Positions 9,381 through 24,300 are shown, counted from the first letter of the stretch. The stretch: 64,000 nt of DNA from Lingula anatina (GCF_001039355.2 NW_019775764.1:1-64000); one strand, 5' to 3'. The notes: generated by a model from the sequence alone, not told the origin. Translations and numbers: made by a program.

Positions 9381-12300
9381 ATGGCAAAGCTTTGTGGAGT
9401 CCTTTGTTTCATTGCTTGGTTACGTAAGTAGGTCATTTAAGAAACTTGTTTGGCGGTATGGTATTTATTATTGTATAAAATAAAATGGCTTCAATTGCGA
9501 TGGCAGGTTATGAACTTTAAACACGTTGGTCCTAAAGATAGTGCCGCAATTACAAAATTAGAAAAAATAGTTAATGGCAAAACGTCACAAAAATCTATCT
9601 ATAGACTTTAATTGAAATGAATGGTGTCTCCCACGCATTTCACCAAAAAAAAAAAAGAAAATTAATTAAATTTTAACATAATAAAAAGAAATAAAATAAC
9701 ATAGTATTAACATGACAATAGTAACATTGCAAGTATAAAACAGTGTTTGATATTCCTGTGCTGAGGGTGACATAAAACTGTAGTCCACCACCTATGTTCC
9801 AAGTACTGAGCACTCGGTTGTTAACGTGTGAGATAAATGTTCATGGCATACATCCGGAGAGGGTAACAGTGTAATATTTGTCACACATACCGAGAAAAAA
9901 CACTGTCATTTCACCCTAAAACACCCCTAAAACTGAATAAAGTGACCCTATATCACGTTCTAGAGATATTATATGGAATAAACTCGTCCACGTGCGCAGG
10001 TCACCTCCTGCCAAATTCTAACGTAATGTCTGACAAATTTGGTCAATTTTTGCTAAATACTTGTTGTGGAAGTTCAACTGGCTTGAACAAAATTCAATCA
10101 ACCATCGACGTCGACCATGTGCAACTAGGCTAGACCAGACCTATCCCCGTAGCATGGACTGCTGCGGAACGAGAAGTTATCTACAACTTCTTGAGGATTG
10201 ATAATTTCCCTCCCTGCTTAAAAAGATTGATAACAAAGCCGATCCGTAACTTTTTTTGAATTTTCTTTCAACTTAATATGTTAAGAAAACAAAACAGAGA
10301 TTCGCGCCACTCGTAATCCAACTAAATAACCCATACTGTCTGCCCTCATCATCTTTTTAAATACCAACCATTCATGTTTCCCGTTCTAGTGTTCACAGCC
10401 CAGGCGTCTTGTCCAGATAAGGAGTCACAACTACAACTATGGAGACCCGGAAATAACCCGGCCGCTGACGTCATAATCCCCAAAGGCAAACGTTATCTGT
10501 TGGACAGGTCGACAACAGTTAAAAGCATTACCATTCAGGATGGTGGTAAATGTTTTATATCATTTATTTATCATTTTATCTATTTATTCATTTGAGTGCC
10601 CGAATGGTTTTTGATACGCATTGTTTCACACAGAATGTGTTTTAATATTTTATGGTCATATGCAGTTCTGACCTTACGTACGTCCTGATATAATTCTTTT
10701 TCGTATCTAATTTATTCCATTTTACGTTTAATGTAGGTATACTGTTATACAGTACAACGTTAACGTGACACGATTCTTGATCTCTGCAATTCTTGTTGTC
10801 GCATTTAATAAATACTTTTTATTTGCATCACTGATATCTTGCCAACAAATCACAAACACGACGACTGGTATAACTAAACGTTCATGAATATCTTGCAGGA
10901 AAGCTGGTGTTCAAGGATGGTGTGGCGCCAATTGTCGTGAAGACTAAACACATTCTTGTAGAGGATGGCGGAGAGATGCATATTGGTAGTCCTGATTGTA
11001 GGTAGGATGAAAGTCAGCGACTCACGTGTTGTGAATAGACGACTTACTTGTAAGCCCCACTGCGCATTGGATGTCTCAATTATTTAAAAACCCTATAGTA
11101 GTGTTCTTAAAAATATATGCAGCCTTTTCCGTATACAATTTCATCTTAAAACTTTAATTTAATTTAATTTTATTATTATTATTTTTTTTACTTAAGGATT
11201 TGCAAAGTTGGATCCAGCGGGACATACCTATATTGTACCCCCTCCCAGACATTGGAGGCCCGCTTTTCTCCCCCACCCCAAAATAAGAAATACACAATAC
11301 TGCAATTTGCCAAGTGCCTTGTACAATATTAAAAAGCCATGTCTATCATTAACAATACTGCCTACTAAGATTCTAAATAATACCTACATTACTTGGGTCT
11401 CGTTAGTAAACATCCGTATAATATGTTTTAATAAAGTTTTAAAATGAGCAATATTTGTAAACGGTCTTTGGTAAATCTATTCCATATTTTTTTCTAAAGC
11501 AAACCATTTATACAGAAAATGTTGGACTTCAGACTGTCCATGAGTATCTCGTAAATGAGCAAAAATGTTACCATTATCTTGGTAATTGGATCATAATGAA
11601 AATTATCAATTATCAAATTTAGGCTTGCGTTTGATAATTTTCATGTATCATTTATACAGATATCAGGGGAACGTGACCATCGTCCTGCAGGGCAAGTCTA
11701 CTGATGCGGGGCAGGATCCAAACTTTGGTAAGAAGTTTATAGGCGTTACTAAAGGCGGTACCTTGGAAATCCACGGCAAGGCAAAGACCGCCTGGACTTT
11801 TCTGCAGGGACACCTGACAGGTAAAGTGAACATAACGCCAAGGTTAAAAACATAAATGTCTTATGATGCATAGATATTGTTGCTTCTTTCACAGGTACAC
11901 TATACTACATCCCTGAGCAAAAAGTATACTGTCAATACAAATTTTGCAACTACTTAAGTTAAGCAACACTGTAATTACACTGTCACAGAATTGCCATGCG
12001 CACCAGTCCTTACCTAGTTTAATACCAGTAACCACCAGTATGTGCCTGACGTGTTTATATATGACGTCAACAATGAATAATTGCTCATTTATTTCAAGGC
12101 CCACTGGCTGAAGGAGCCGTCAATGACCCATGGGTGAGCCGAGGGTTAAACGTCCGTGTTATAGACCGGCTGTCTGGTAATACTACAGAACGCCAGGCAT
12201 TCGACACGTACTACGACCAAACAGCCTCGCAGCGCCTGGTTGACTTCCTGAAGAAACAAAAAAGTAAGGACGAAATTAATTCACAAACTTCTGCGTCACG

Positions 12301-15300
12301 CTGTCATTTAATGGTTGTTTGATGTCATACACTTTGGGTGTCTACGTATACTATAATTTATACAGTGTATACTTGTGTTCGAAGGTCATTCCACTGTTTA
12401 TTGTCAAGCCAATTCATGAACTATTTCAACTCGCTCCTTCACTGGTATTTAAATTATGGATAGTAAAGACTTTGATGGATCGTTTGTTAGATTCGTTCAA
12501 CGTGATGAATTGATACTAAAGAAAACGAACGCAATATTAGGCCAAAGAGAGACACATATCTCGCAGTTTATAACAATCAATGCAGTAACAAAAATGTATA
12601 ACTTAAGATAACAATATGTGTCACTCACGCATAGATGGAGACATAATCGTAATATTAGCCGTTGACGAAGCTTCTACAAAGCTGAGCAAGGATGCCAAAG
12701 ACTTTCTTACCAACATGGGGAGCAAAGAGATTGGGAATCTTCGCTATAGGTAAGTCAATTATATATTGCTGAATAAAAATCAATCTCATTTAGGGTAAAT
12801 GTGCTCTTAGGTTATAAAGTAAAATAATGTCCAGTATGTTTTATTTTGGTGATCAAAACTTGAATGTCTAGAGAGTCGTGACTAATCAAGTAAAATGTCA
12901 GTTATGCATCAAAGAAATTTATGTAAATTTATTTAGAGTTGCTATATATGATTATATGGTAGCTTCGCCATAGAGATTGCTGATTTTTTAAAAACAGTGA
13001 GATCTTAATAAGTGAGTACCATTCAGTGTACGCTGGTTAATCCTATTTGAAACCAAAACTGTTTTAAGTGTGCATGCTTGTGCGTTTGTGTATGTGTGTG
13101 TGCGCGCGTGTGCTTGTGTGTCTATGTAATTTATAGGGAAGGGTGCTGAGAGATTGCTAAATTTTCCAAAATTAGTGTGAGCTTAATAAGTGGGGATCAT
13201 TCAGTGTACGCTGTTTAATTTTTCCTGAAACAAAAACTGTTTTAAGTTTGCGTGCGTGCGTTCGAGTGTGCGTGTGCATGTTTGTTATCAAATAATAGTC
13301 TAATAAGCACAGAAATGTTGTCTTTACTAACATTAAGGGACCCGTGGACGTTCATTACAATTAAAGGCACGCCGTCAGAAACTGTTGAACAAAGAGTGAA
13401 ACACATCGGTAAGTGCTTTTTATTACGTTTTATTATATGTATACCTCATTTCTGCCTACCTTATATATAGGGTGCTTATCCGATAAGGGACTAGCAGGGA
13501 ATACTGGTATTTGATTAATCAATATATCTGCAGCTTTTTCTTGTACTGTGCCTAATTAAGACAGAAGAGAAAACCGCTGAAAAAAAATAAAGTCGTTTGA
13601 CAGCCATTTGGGGTTGAGGGTGGTTAAACTACCTTTCATCAAAAGAACAAGATCCAAGACTGGGCCCCTGGGGACGTGTGGTTTGACATCGCCCCTAGTG
13701 AAATCTTTGAGCTTACTTTTGGGACGCTCGAGTTTGGGTCAATTTTCTATAGAATCCTATAGGCTATTATAGTATCCCATTGGATTTTTTGTAAGGGAAT
13801 TTGTTGCATTTTTTATTTAATTGAGCATTATGGTATCGCTTTTCCTGAACATGAATAGCCCTGAAAGGCGCTGTTTGTATTTTTGCTGCAGGATTACTTC
13901 ATGCGTTTCAGAATGGCTGCTGATCGGCATTTCAACTTGGTCGAGGTGACCACTCTCTTCTTTTTTTGCTTTCATAGTACGGAGTAAGGGTCGGACTTGT
14001 TCTAGGATGTCAGGGTTGGCACTGGGTGTTGGTTGGGTGCCGGAGCGGATTTTATAAGTTCTGTGTATTTTGAAAAAAATCTACTTTGGCTTCCCGGGCC
14101 AGAGCCTTCGCGTTTTCGTTGGCTTTTTTGTACGCGGAGTTCGATGGTTTCCCTTTTCGTGGCCGAGGTCTTTTCTTGTATTCCAATAAGTTTTGTTGTA
14201 TAGCCCTTCATAGTCAGGACACCCTCTAGGTTATCGTTAGCAGTTTTCACGAATTCCTCTACATGGAGTTCGATGGTTTGACTTATTTGTGCTGAAGTAT
14301 TGTCTTGGATCTCAATCAGCTTTGTGGTGCGGTCTTCGTGGCCAGGGCATCCTTTAAAGNAACATGAATAGCCCTGAAAGGCGCTGTTTGTATTTTTGCT
14401 GCAGGATTACTTCATGCGTTTCAGAATGGCTGCTGATCGGCATTTCAACTTGGTCGAGGTGACCACTCTCTTCTTTTTTTGCTTTCATAGTACGGAGTAA
14501 GGGTCGGACTTGTTCTAGGATGTCAGGGTTGGCACTGGGTGTTGGTTGGGTGCCGGAGCGGATTTTATAAGTTCTGTGTATTTTGAAAAAAATCTACTTT
14601 GGCTTCCCGGGCCAGAGCCTTCGCGTTTTCGTTGGCTTTTTTGTACGCGGAGTTCGATGGTTTCCCTTTTCGTGGCCGAGGTCTTTTCTTGTATTCCAAT
14701 AAGTTTTGTTGTATAGCCCTTCATAGTCAGGACACCCTCTAGGTTATCGTTAGCAGTTTTCACGAATTCCTCTACATGGAGTTCGATGGTTTGACTTATT
14801 TGTGCTGAGGTCTTGTCTTGGATCTCAATCAGCTTTGTGGTGCGGTCTTCGTGGCCAGGGCATCCTTTAAAGTCTACCCTGGCTCTGACCTGGTGCACTC
14901 CCCTTGCCAGCTGTCTGTTGATGTGGTTATAGCCCACTCAGCGCATCCGGCGATGTACTGTTTCGTTTCCTTCACCTCCTCGTGGCGTTGGTTGTTGTAA
15001 GTGCGTGGGGAGCTCAGTGGTGCAGGTCGCGTAGGTATTCTAGCTTTTAGAGGTTCCGTCGTGTGTCACTTTTTGGATGCCAACTGTCCTTTATAATAAA
15101 TGATACTTCCAATTTAACATGCCCGTGTTAAATTAAACTACTAGGTAGTCTTACTACAAATCATTACACAGATTATACGTATATGGGTTTATACATAAAG
15201 CACTAACTTGTTCTTACCCCTGTGTCCGAGAGGGTGTTGTTTAATGACTGAAACGGCGAATTACAAAACAAGAGGATGTCTGTAATCTAAGTCTAAAAGA

Positions 15301-18300
15301 GAAATGAATAACAGCGGTGAAAACACTTCTATAGCAAATACAAATACATTGTACGATAGGAATATACGAAAAGATAGAAACTGAAATACTACATCAACCA
15401 TCTCACCCAACACAAGGTACTGTTAGCCTTTTTGTCGTCTCAGTGCTTGAAGGCTAAGGCTTTAGATATCGAACGGTCACGTGATGTGTGACCAGATGTC
15501 AAGATGACCATGTATAAAGAGATGGAGAGCACTCGAGAAGTACTTAGCACAGTCACGACAGTCAACACAGAAGTATACAGAAAATGTGACCAATCATACC
15601 ACACTGTCACATTCTCCCCAAACAATTGAAATGTCGCCTCAACATTAAAACACACGTAAATAACAACACACTGTTAGTAGATTTCAAAAGACATTTCAAC
15701 TTCAATTATCCTTCATCAGTCTAATAATATCTTCGCAAAGTGTACTTTTATGTCCGATAAATATTACATCATTCACAAAGTTTCTCAACATTGTAACTCT
15801 GGCTTTCCAGTCTGTCTTTCCTTCCGACTCGGCAATTTGCGAGTAACTTATAAAATCACCAGAACTCGTCCACGCTGGCGGTTTTCTTACTCTGCTACTC
15901 ATCCGTGGAGCAGGAATTGGTCGGTCAACAGCGACTTCATCAGTATTTTATTCTGCAACATTCAGCAGTTGAACATCCGTTGTATCTTCGGTATCTTCAC
16001 TGATTCTCCCCCACTAATTCTCTGAAGATTCATCTCTCACGTTACTTGATTTGTAACCTTCTCTATCCTCGGGGAGTAAACGTTGATTGAGAGGAAAAAA
16101 CAGATCATCATCATCGATTGTAACGTACCCACTTTCATAATGAACACTCTCTGACTGTGTCAGCCCGGGAGCCACTGAGCTGCCGCTAGGGGGACTTTAG
16201 AGAAACCGGAAGTTTACGTATTTTGAATTGACCAAAATTTCGAGTATTTAGATGGTATCAAAAAGGGTGAAATATCTCAGCTATTAAGGTACCAAATGCA
16301 TCATTATTTATATTTACATTTTTAAAAANTGTATAGCATTTTATCCGTGTCTCGTTTAGAAGTTCTCTTTCTGGGTACAGGTCTTTTTGCAAGTTCAGAA
16401 ATTGGAAGAAGTAAATTTCTATACAACACACGTTTTTTACCCTCCTTGTTTTCTTTTTGTACAACATACACAGGAATTTCACCATTAGGTTGAGATGAAA
16501 GCAATGTATGGCTCATTTTCCCATATATCTGCGATTTTGTGCTTACCTTGGTACAGTGCCGCCGGAAAGTAACATTACTTACTCTGCGGGTCCCTGCGGG
16601 ATGTTCATACGGCCTGGCACGGTAACGATGGAAATAACATTGTCATCCATGCGCTGTTTGGTTTCTGTTAATAATATTCTTTCTTGCTTTGTTCATGGAG
16701 GAAATATATTTTTTTCCAAAAAGACTTGTCAGTTGTTTCGGTAATAAACATTTTGTAGGCCATATATTTGATATATTTAAGTCTATATTTGTATATTGGA
16801 TATCTTCCCTCTACACCTGTAACATTTCTGTCCTTCCGAATTCGTTCATCAAAACTTAACAAATCCCCATTACCTGCACGCATAAGTTGCCTAGGGAGTC
16901 GTCGTATATCAAAATTGTCTTTATTCGACAAGGCAAAGAGTGGCTGGCTGAAGGACTGAAAACTTGGTTCTGTCGCAAACAAAGTAGGAGGTGTGTATGT
17001 GGCGGTGGTAATATTGTACATGTAGACCTCAGCGCCCCGTTTAAAAATAACCAGGTACATTAAACGGTCTGTATGATGACTTCGAGTTAGATTTAGAATT
17101 ATATTTACATACGTCTAAAATATTATATAAAAAGTTTAATAGCTTAAATTTTGATACAATGTTTCTCTTTTGTTGTTTGATTTTAACTCTGTACCTACAG
17201 GTATGTAATTTAAAACAAAAAAAAAGTTCTTGTTTACGTTCCGAACCCCAAACTTAATCAAAAGCCTTCTTCATACCTAAAAGCATCAAGGCAAATTAAT
17301 TTAAGAAGCTGGGTTACAATCTCTTGGGTTAGCTTCACTGTTTGTCATCTCAACTGAATCAAAACCTTGGTCCACATCCATCACCATAGCACCCGTTACT
17401 CAGCCTTTGTCTATTGCCAGTTATGCGCTTTCAGCTAGTCTTACCACATGTTCCATTCCTTCTTTCTTACTCAGTTACGCTCTTTGCCATTACTTTTTCT
17501 ATAGAGTCGGTATTGATACCTGGTGATTTTTGTACAGTATATCTTACGTGTTTCTAGGCTACACAACGATGCACTATGCTCAAACTGAGAAACAGCTCAC
17601 CAATGCCAATGGCCAGTTCCGGGTCTTCGTCAGGAGCGGATGGGACGGTAAGTTATGTAAAATGAATGAATTTATGGCCTGATTTTAATCTCGTGGACCA
17701 CATCTTTTATGTACTGTATGAATAAACAGCATTTTTATCAAAAACGTTAAGGCGCAGGTACATTTGAATCCGAATCAAATGGCACCACAGGTTTGAGTTA
17801 TTCCGCATAAACCATTAACCTATCAATTCTATAATGACAATGCTTTATTCCTCCCTAAAAAGTGAATTACTTGGTGGAATGTTTTGCAGTCATGCAGTAA
17901 CAAAAAATGGGGAAAGTCCATTGACGTAATTTGTAACTGGTAAGAAAAATGGCGGGAGTCATAAGAGAGTCAAGAGCAAGCTTCATTGGCTACATGTCCT
18001 TCACATCAGCATATAATAAATTTAGAATTAATATAATATATAGCTATGAAGATCTTAGCTCGTCGACCAAGTCTAACCTGATATAAGGCATACCTAACGG
18101 TATGAACTTTTTTCTATTGATAATCAAAATAAAAGCTACACGTATTTATGGAAATTAATATATTACCATAAGACATATTTTGTATTCGTTCATAACAGGT
18201 CCAAACAAATGGGCCAGCGGTCTATTTGAACTGACTGACGTAACGGATGGACACGTGATCACACTGGCAGATGACGTCAGCAGTTGGAAGGAAGGAGATC

Positions 18301-21300
18301 GTGTAGTTATCAGCAGCACTGACATTTCCATGTATCAAGCGGAAGAGTTTGTGATTGGAAAATGTGACACATGTAGTCGTTATCAAGTCAAGATTATGGG
18401 TGTGTTACTGCTTCTAAAGACGAAATCATCATTATGTTACCTGACTTTACCTCTATATTCATTGACATTTTTTCAAGAGGAGAGAAGCAAGCTGTTCTCT
18501 TTCTACACTATTTACATAATGACTCCTTTTTTTCTGGTGCACTTCATGTGCTTTTTTCTTATTTTTTACTGAATGTGATTATATGTAGAAGTTTAAAAAG
18601 TAAATTGTGATATAGAATAGAGATAACTAGCCATAATTCAACTTTAATTCCGATAAGGATAAATAATTTTTTAAATATTCTGAATTTCTTCCTTCCAACC
18701 CCTTACGAATAGAAAACAATGAAAATAGTGCACTAGTATAAGTGTCGGAAGTGAAAACAGAATCCTTTGTTTTTGATTGATTTATTCTGGCATGGTGAAC
18801 AGGTCTTTACATAATTATCCCTGATAACACTTTGTTTCAGGTCGAGTAAACTATGTCCATTTTGGCGGCTCTTCCTATGGTGTTGATATGCGGGCTGAGG
18901 TCGGTTTACTAAGCAGAAATATAGTTATCAAAGGAGAAATGGAGCCGAAATGTTATGGGGACAATTTCTGCCAGTTCTTCGACTACGACACGTTCGGTGG
19001 CCATTTGAAGGTAATGTTATACCCTGCTAGTAATTTTGAACAAAACGGCCGATTTCAATTTTAATGGTGTTATCGATTCCTACGAATCCGATAAGATATA
19101 TTGCCTTTTTGTGGTTTACACGTGTTTTAATGGAAATGGGTTGGCTTCATAAATTAAAATACAAATTTTAAGCAAATTCCAATAATTTAAGTTGGCAACG
19201 ATGGCCATTATTCGTTGATTTTAGATGTTTCTTTCGTCTTTATTTAATGTTCTTTTTTAAAGATTTTGAAAGGCTTCAAATCTGTCCATCTGTCCGGGGT
19301 GGAGTTTTTCAATATGGGCCAACAAATCCCTGGCAGTTACCCTATTCATTTCCACATGTGTGGTGACGTGGACGAACTCGGTGGCTACACGAACCCTACC
19401 TGGGTTAAAGACCTGTCCATCCACCACTCCTTCAGTCGATGTGTCACAATCCATGCCACTAATGGACTTTTGGTAAGTAGTAGAAAGTACCTCAGTATCT
19501 TTATACTGCTAGCGATACTTTGTCGTACAGTTATATAACGGAATTGATCGTTGATTAAGCTCCTTTCATACCAAGCTTGCCACCGTATATTTAAAGAACG
19601 AATATGACACATTCTCACAATAGTGAAAGTGGATTTAAATCCATTCTTCAAGCAGTAGCAAACCTGGTGTGACAGGGGATATAGAGCATTGTATAGTGCC
19701 CCATGAATTTTCGAAATTTGCATTATTTTCAAGCCCTACTCGGCCGTGCTTTCTAGAATTGCATTCCCAAAATTTTAACAAATGTAAATTGCATTATCGG
19801 ATACCTTAGGTTCAAAATGTCGTTGGCTACGATGCACTGGGTCATTGCTTCTTCCTGGAGGACGGCAATGAACAAAGGAACACTCTGGACCATAACCTGG
19901 GTCTCCTCACCAAACCGGGCACCATCCTGCCTTCTGATAGAAATACCAAGATGTGCAAAGCTATGAAAGATAATGTTATTGCGGGATATACGCCTTCACC
20001 TGGGGGTTGCAAGTTAGTGACTTTCTTTCTGTCCAAGCGACCTTTCGTTTTCTACTTCGTGCTCTTNTGATGACTTCGAATTAGATTTAGAATTATATTT
20101 ACATACGTCTAAAATATTATTTAAAAATTAAATAGCTTAAATTTTGATACAATGTTTCTCTTTTGTTGTTTGATTTTAACTCTGTACCTATGTAATTTAA
20201 AACGATAAAAATAGTTCTTGTTTACGATCCGAACCCCAAACTTAATCAAAAGCCTTCTTCATACCTAAAAGCATCAAAGCAAATTAATTTAAGAAGCTGG
20301 ATTACAATCTCTTGGGTTAGCTTCACTGTTTGTCATCACAACTGAATCAAAACCTTGGTCTACATCCATCACCATAGCACCCGTTACTCAGCCTTTGTCT
20401 ATTGCCAGTTATGCTCTTTCAGCTAGTCTTACCACATGTTCCATTCTTTCTTTCTTACTCATGTACGCTCTTTGCCATTACTACTTTTTCTATAGAGTCG
20501 GTATTGATACCTGGTTATTTTTGTAGAGTATATCTTACGTGTTTCTAGGCTACACAACGATGCACTATGCTCAAACTGAGAAACAGTTCACCAATGCCAA
20601 TGGCCAGTTCCGGGTCTTCGTCAGGAGCGGATGGGACGGTAGGTTATGTAAAATGAATGAATTTATGCCCTGATTTTAATCTCGTGGACCACATCTTTTA
20701 TGTACTGTATGAATAAACAGCATTTTTATCAAAAACGTTAAGGCGCAGGTACATTTGAATCCGAATTAAATGGCACCACAGGTTTGAGTTATTCCGCATA
20801 AACCATTAACCTATCAATTCTATAATGAATTACTTGGTGGAATGTTTTGCAGTCATGCAGTAACAAAAAATGGGGAACGTCCATTGACGTAATTTGTAAC
20901 TGGTAAGAAAAATGGCGTGAGTCATAAAAGAGTCATGAGCAAGCTTCATTGGCTACATGTCCTTCATATCAGCATATAATAAATTTAGAATTAATATAAT
21001 ATATAGCTATGAAGATCTCAGCTCGTCGACAAAGTCTAACCTGATATAAGGCATATCTAACGGTATGAACCTTTTTCTATTGATAATCAAAATAAAAGCT
21101 ACACGTATTTATGAAAATGAATATATTACCACAGGACATATTTTTGTATTCGTTCATAACAGGTCCAAACAAATGGGCCAGCGGTCTATTTGAACTGACT
21201 GACGTAACGGATGGACACGTGATCACACTGGCAGATGACGTCAGCAGTTGGAAGGAAGGAGATCGTGTAGTTATCAGCAGCACTGATTTGTCCATGTATC

Positions 21301-24300
21301 AGGCTGAAGAGTTTGTGATTGGAAAATGTGACGGGTGTAGTCGTTATCAAGTCAAGATTATGGGTACGTTGCTACTTTTATAGATGAAACCATCAGTATG
21401 TTACTTGACTTTACCTCTACTCATCGACACTTTTCAAACGAACTCAAGCAAGATATTCTCCCTCCACACTAGTTCCATATTGACTTTTTTTTCTTATGCA
21501 CTTTACTTACCATTCTTTCTAATTCTAACTAAACTTGATGATGTGTTTTAATTTTAAAAGTAAATTGTTACATATAAATCGCTTCGCCATAATTCAACTT
21601 TGACCCTGGTAAGGATAAAACATTTGTGAAATATTCTGAATGTCTTCCTTTGTACTACATTCAACCCCTTATGTAAAACAATGAAAATAGTGCACTAGTA
21701 TAAGTGTCGAAAGTGAAAACAGAATCCTTTGTTTTTGATTGATTTATTCTGGTATGGTGAGCAGGCCTTTACATAATTATCCCTGATAACACTTTGTTTC
21801 AGGTCGAGTAAACTATGTCCATTTTGGCGGCTCTTCCTATGGTGTTGACATGCGGGCTGAGGTCGGTTTACTGAGCAGAAATATAGTTATCAAAGGAGAA
21901 ATGGAGCCGAAATGTTATGGGGACAATTTCTGCCAGTTCTTCGACTACGACACGTTCGGTGGCAATTTGAAGGTAATGTTATACCCTGCTAGTAATTTTG
22001 AACAAAACGGCCGATTTCAATTTTAATGGTGCTATCGATTCCTACGAATCCGATAAGATATATTGCCTTTTTGTGCTTTACACGTGTTGTAATGGAAATG
22101 GGTTGGCTTCATAAATTAAAATAAAAATTTTAAGCAAATTCCAATAATTTAAGTTGGCAACGATGGCCATTATTCGTTGATTTTAGATGTTTCTTTCGTC
22201 TTGATTTAATGTTCTTTTTTAAAGATTTTGAAAGGATTCAAATCTGTCCATCTGTCCGGGGTGGAGTTTTTCAATATGGGCCAACAAATCCCTGGCAGTT
22301 ACCCTATTCATTTCCACATGTGTGGTGACGTGGACGAACTCGGTGGCTACACAAACCCTACCTGGGTTAAAGACCTGTCCATCCACCACTCCTTCAGTCG
22401 ATGTGTCACAATCCATGCCACTAATGGACTTTTGGTAAGTAGTAGAAAGTACCTCAGTATCTTTATACTGCTAGCGATACTTTGTCCTACAGTTATATAA
22501 CGGAATTGATCGCTGATTAAGCTCCTTTCATACCAAGCTTGCCACCGTATATTTAAAGAACGAATATGACACATTCTCACAATAGTGAAAGTGGATTTAA
22601 ATCCATTCTTCAAGCAGTAGCAAACCTGGTGTGACAGGGGATATAGAGCATTGTATAGTGCCCCATGAATTTTCGAAATTTGCATTACTTTCAAGCCCTA
22701 CTCGGCCGTGCTTTCTAGAATTGCATTCCCAAAATTTTAACAAATGTAAATTGCATTATCGGATACCTTAGGTTCAAAATGTCGTTGGCTACGATGCACT
22801 GGGTCATTGCTTCTTCCTGGAGGACGGCAATGAACAGAGGAACACTCTGGACCATAACCTGGGTCTCCTCACCAAACCGGGCACCATCCTGCCTTCTGAT
22901 AGAAATACCAAGATGTGCAAAGCTATGAAAGATAATGTTATTGCGGGATATACGCCTTCACCTGGGGGTTGCAAGTTAGTGACTTTCTTTCTGTCCAAGC
23001 GACCTTTCGTTTTTCTACTTCGTGCTCATGCCTCCTCTCTCTCTCTCTCTCTCTCTCAACAGGCAGTGTCCACAATAGTTTTATCTAACTGAATCAAAGC
23101 TTTGATCTTTATGCAGAGAATGATAATCCATAATAAAAAACAAGTACACGAACAACAATTTGTCATTATTTTTAGCAATATTACACGTTTGTTATATGTC
23201 TAGGGTTTGGATGGATGAAGTTCGCGAAAAACAAAATGCATCAAGATATAAGTTGTGGTATTTTGAACTGAATTACATGTCAAGCTATTTAATATTACAG
23301 CGCAGTAACCACATTCTGGATAGCCCATCCAAACAACACGTTTACCAACAACGCTGCTGGAGGTTCCGCGGCAAGTATACAACCCACAACAAACAGATAC
23401 CATGACAAACGTTATTAATATGCATGCAAAAAATACTGACCACGGCTACAACTAATAAGTCAAAAATAATGCGGACCCCTGTTATACCCAGTATATCGAG
23501 AAAATAATAATTATTATCTTTCGTGTTTACAAACTCTCCGTTCAAACTCTCCGTCATATTGTATCAAAACTGAAGTCTGTTACAAAATCATTGTATCTAG
23601 CTTATACTTTCATTGTGTATACTATTTTAGAAATTTAGCTCTGATAACAGAGGGTAGGTATAACAGATCTTCTTGTATCTTAGCATATGCTCGGCATTAA
23701 TGTGTAATTCATTATTTCCAGAGCGTTGGTTTCTGGTTTGTGTTCCACAGGGAACCCACTGGACCGTCTAAGGGAACGTTGCCAATGTTTCACTGTGAAA
23801 GGACCCCGATCAAAAAGTTCTCTAACAACAGGGCTCATTCAAATATGGGGAAGGTGAGTTGCATTGAACAGACTTGCTACATGTACCATACTATAAGTAT
23901 AATTGAGGTAAGATGTGTGTACTGGACTTTTAGGTGAACTACCAGAACATCTATATTAAAACTGATGGATTTATATAATAAGTACATATACCAGTACATC
24001 TGTTTGAAATTTTCTTGAGATACGTACATGGACATTTTAAATCTCGTGAACGGTCATATTAGTTACTGGTAATTTAAGGCAGTTATAAGCACATAATTGT
24101 TTTGGTTAGTATTTAGTTAACGGATCTGTAAGAATCTGCATAACGAAATAATATATTAGAATAATCATTTATGTTATCGTATAGCAATTATTTGTTACGA
24201 CACGAAGCAAAGATTTATAATGGCACAGACGCCACGTATAATTGATATTCTAATTTAACAAAACGTAAAAGTAAACCTGTTACCCCCAGCTTGTTCAAAT

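Noticed and set aside
19385-19732. 115-codon minus-strand frame, repeated at 22347-22694
   Set aside because: Antisense shadow of CEMIP-like exon 11; it repeats only because the block is duplicated.
17075-23020. True tandem exon duplication producing a longer CEMIP-like protein
   Set aside because: Splice phases are incompatible and lead to an immediate stop, and an N lies exactly at the junction.
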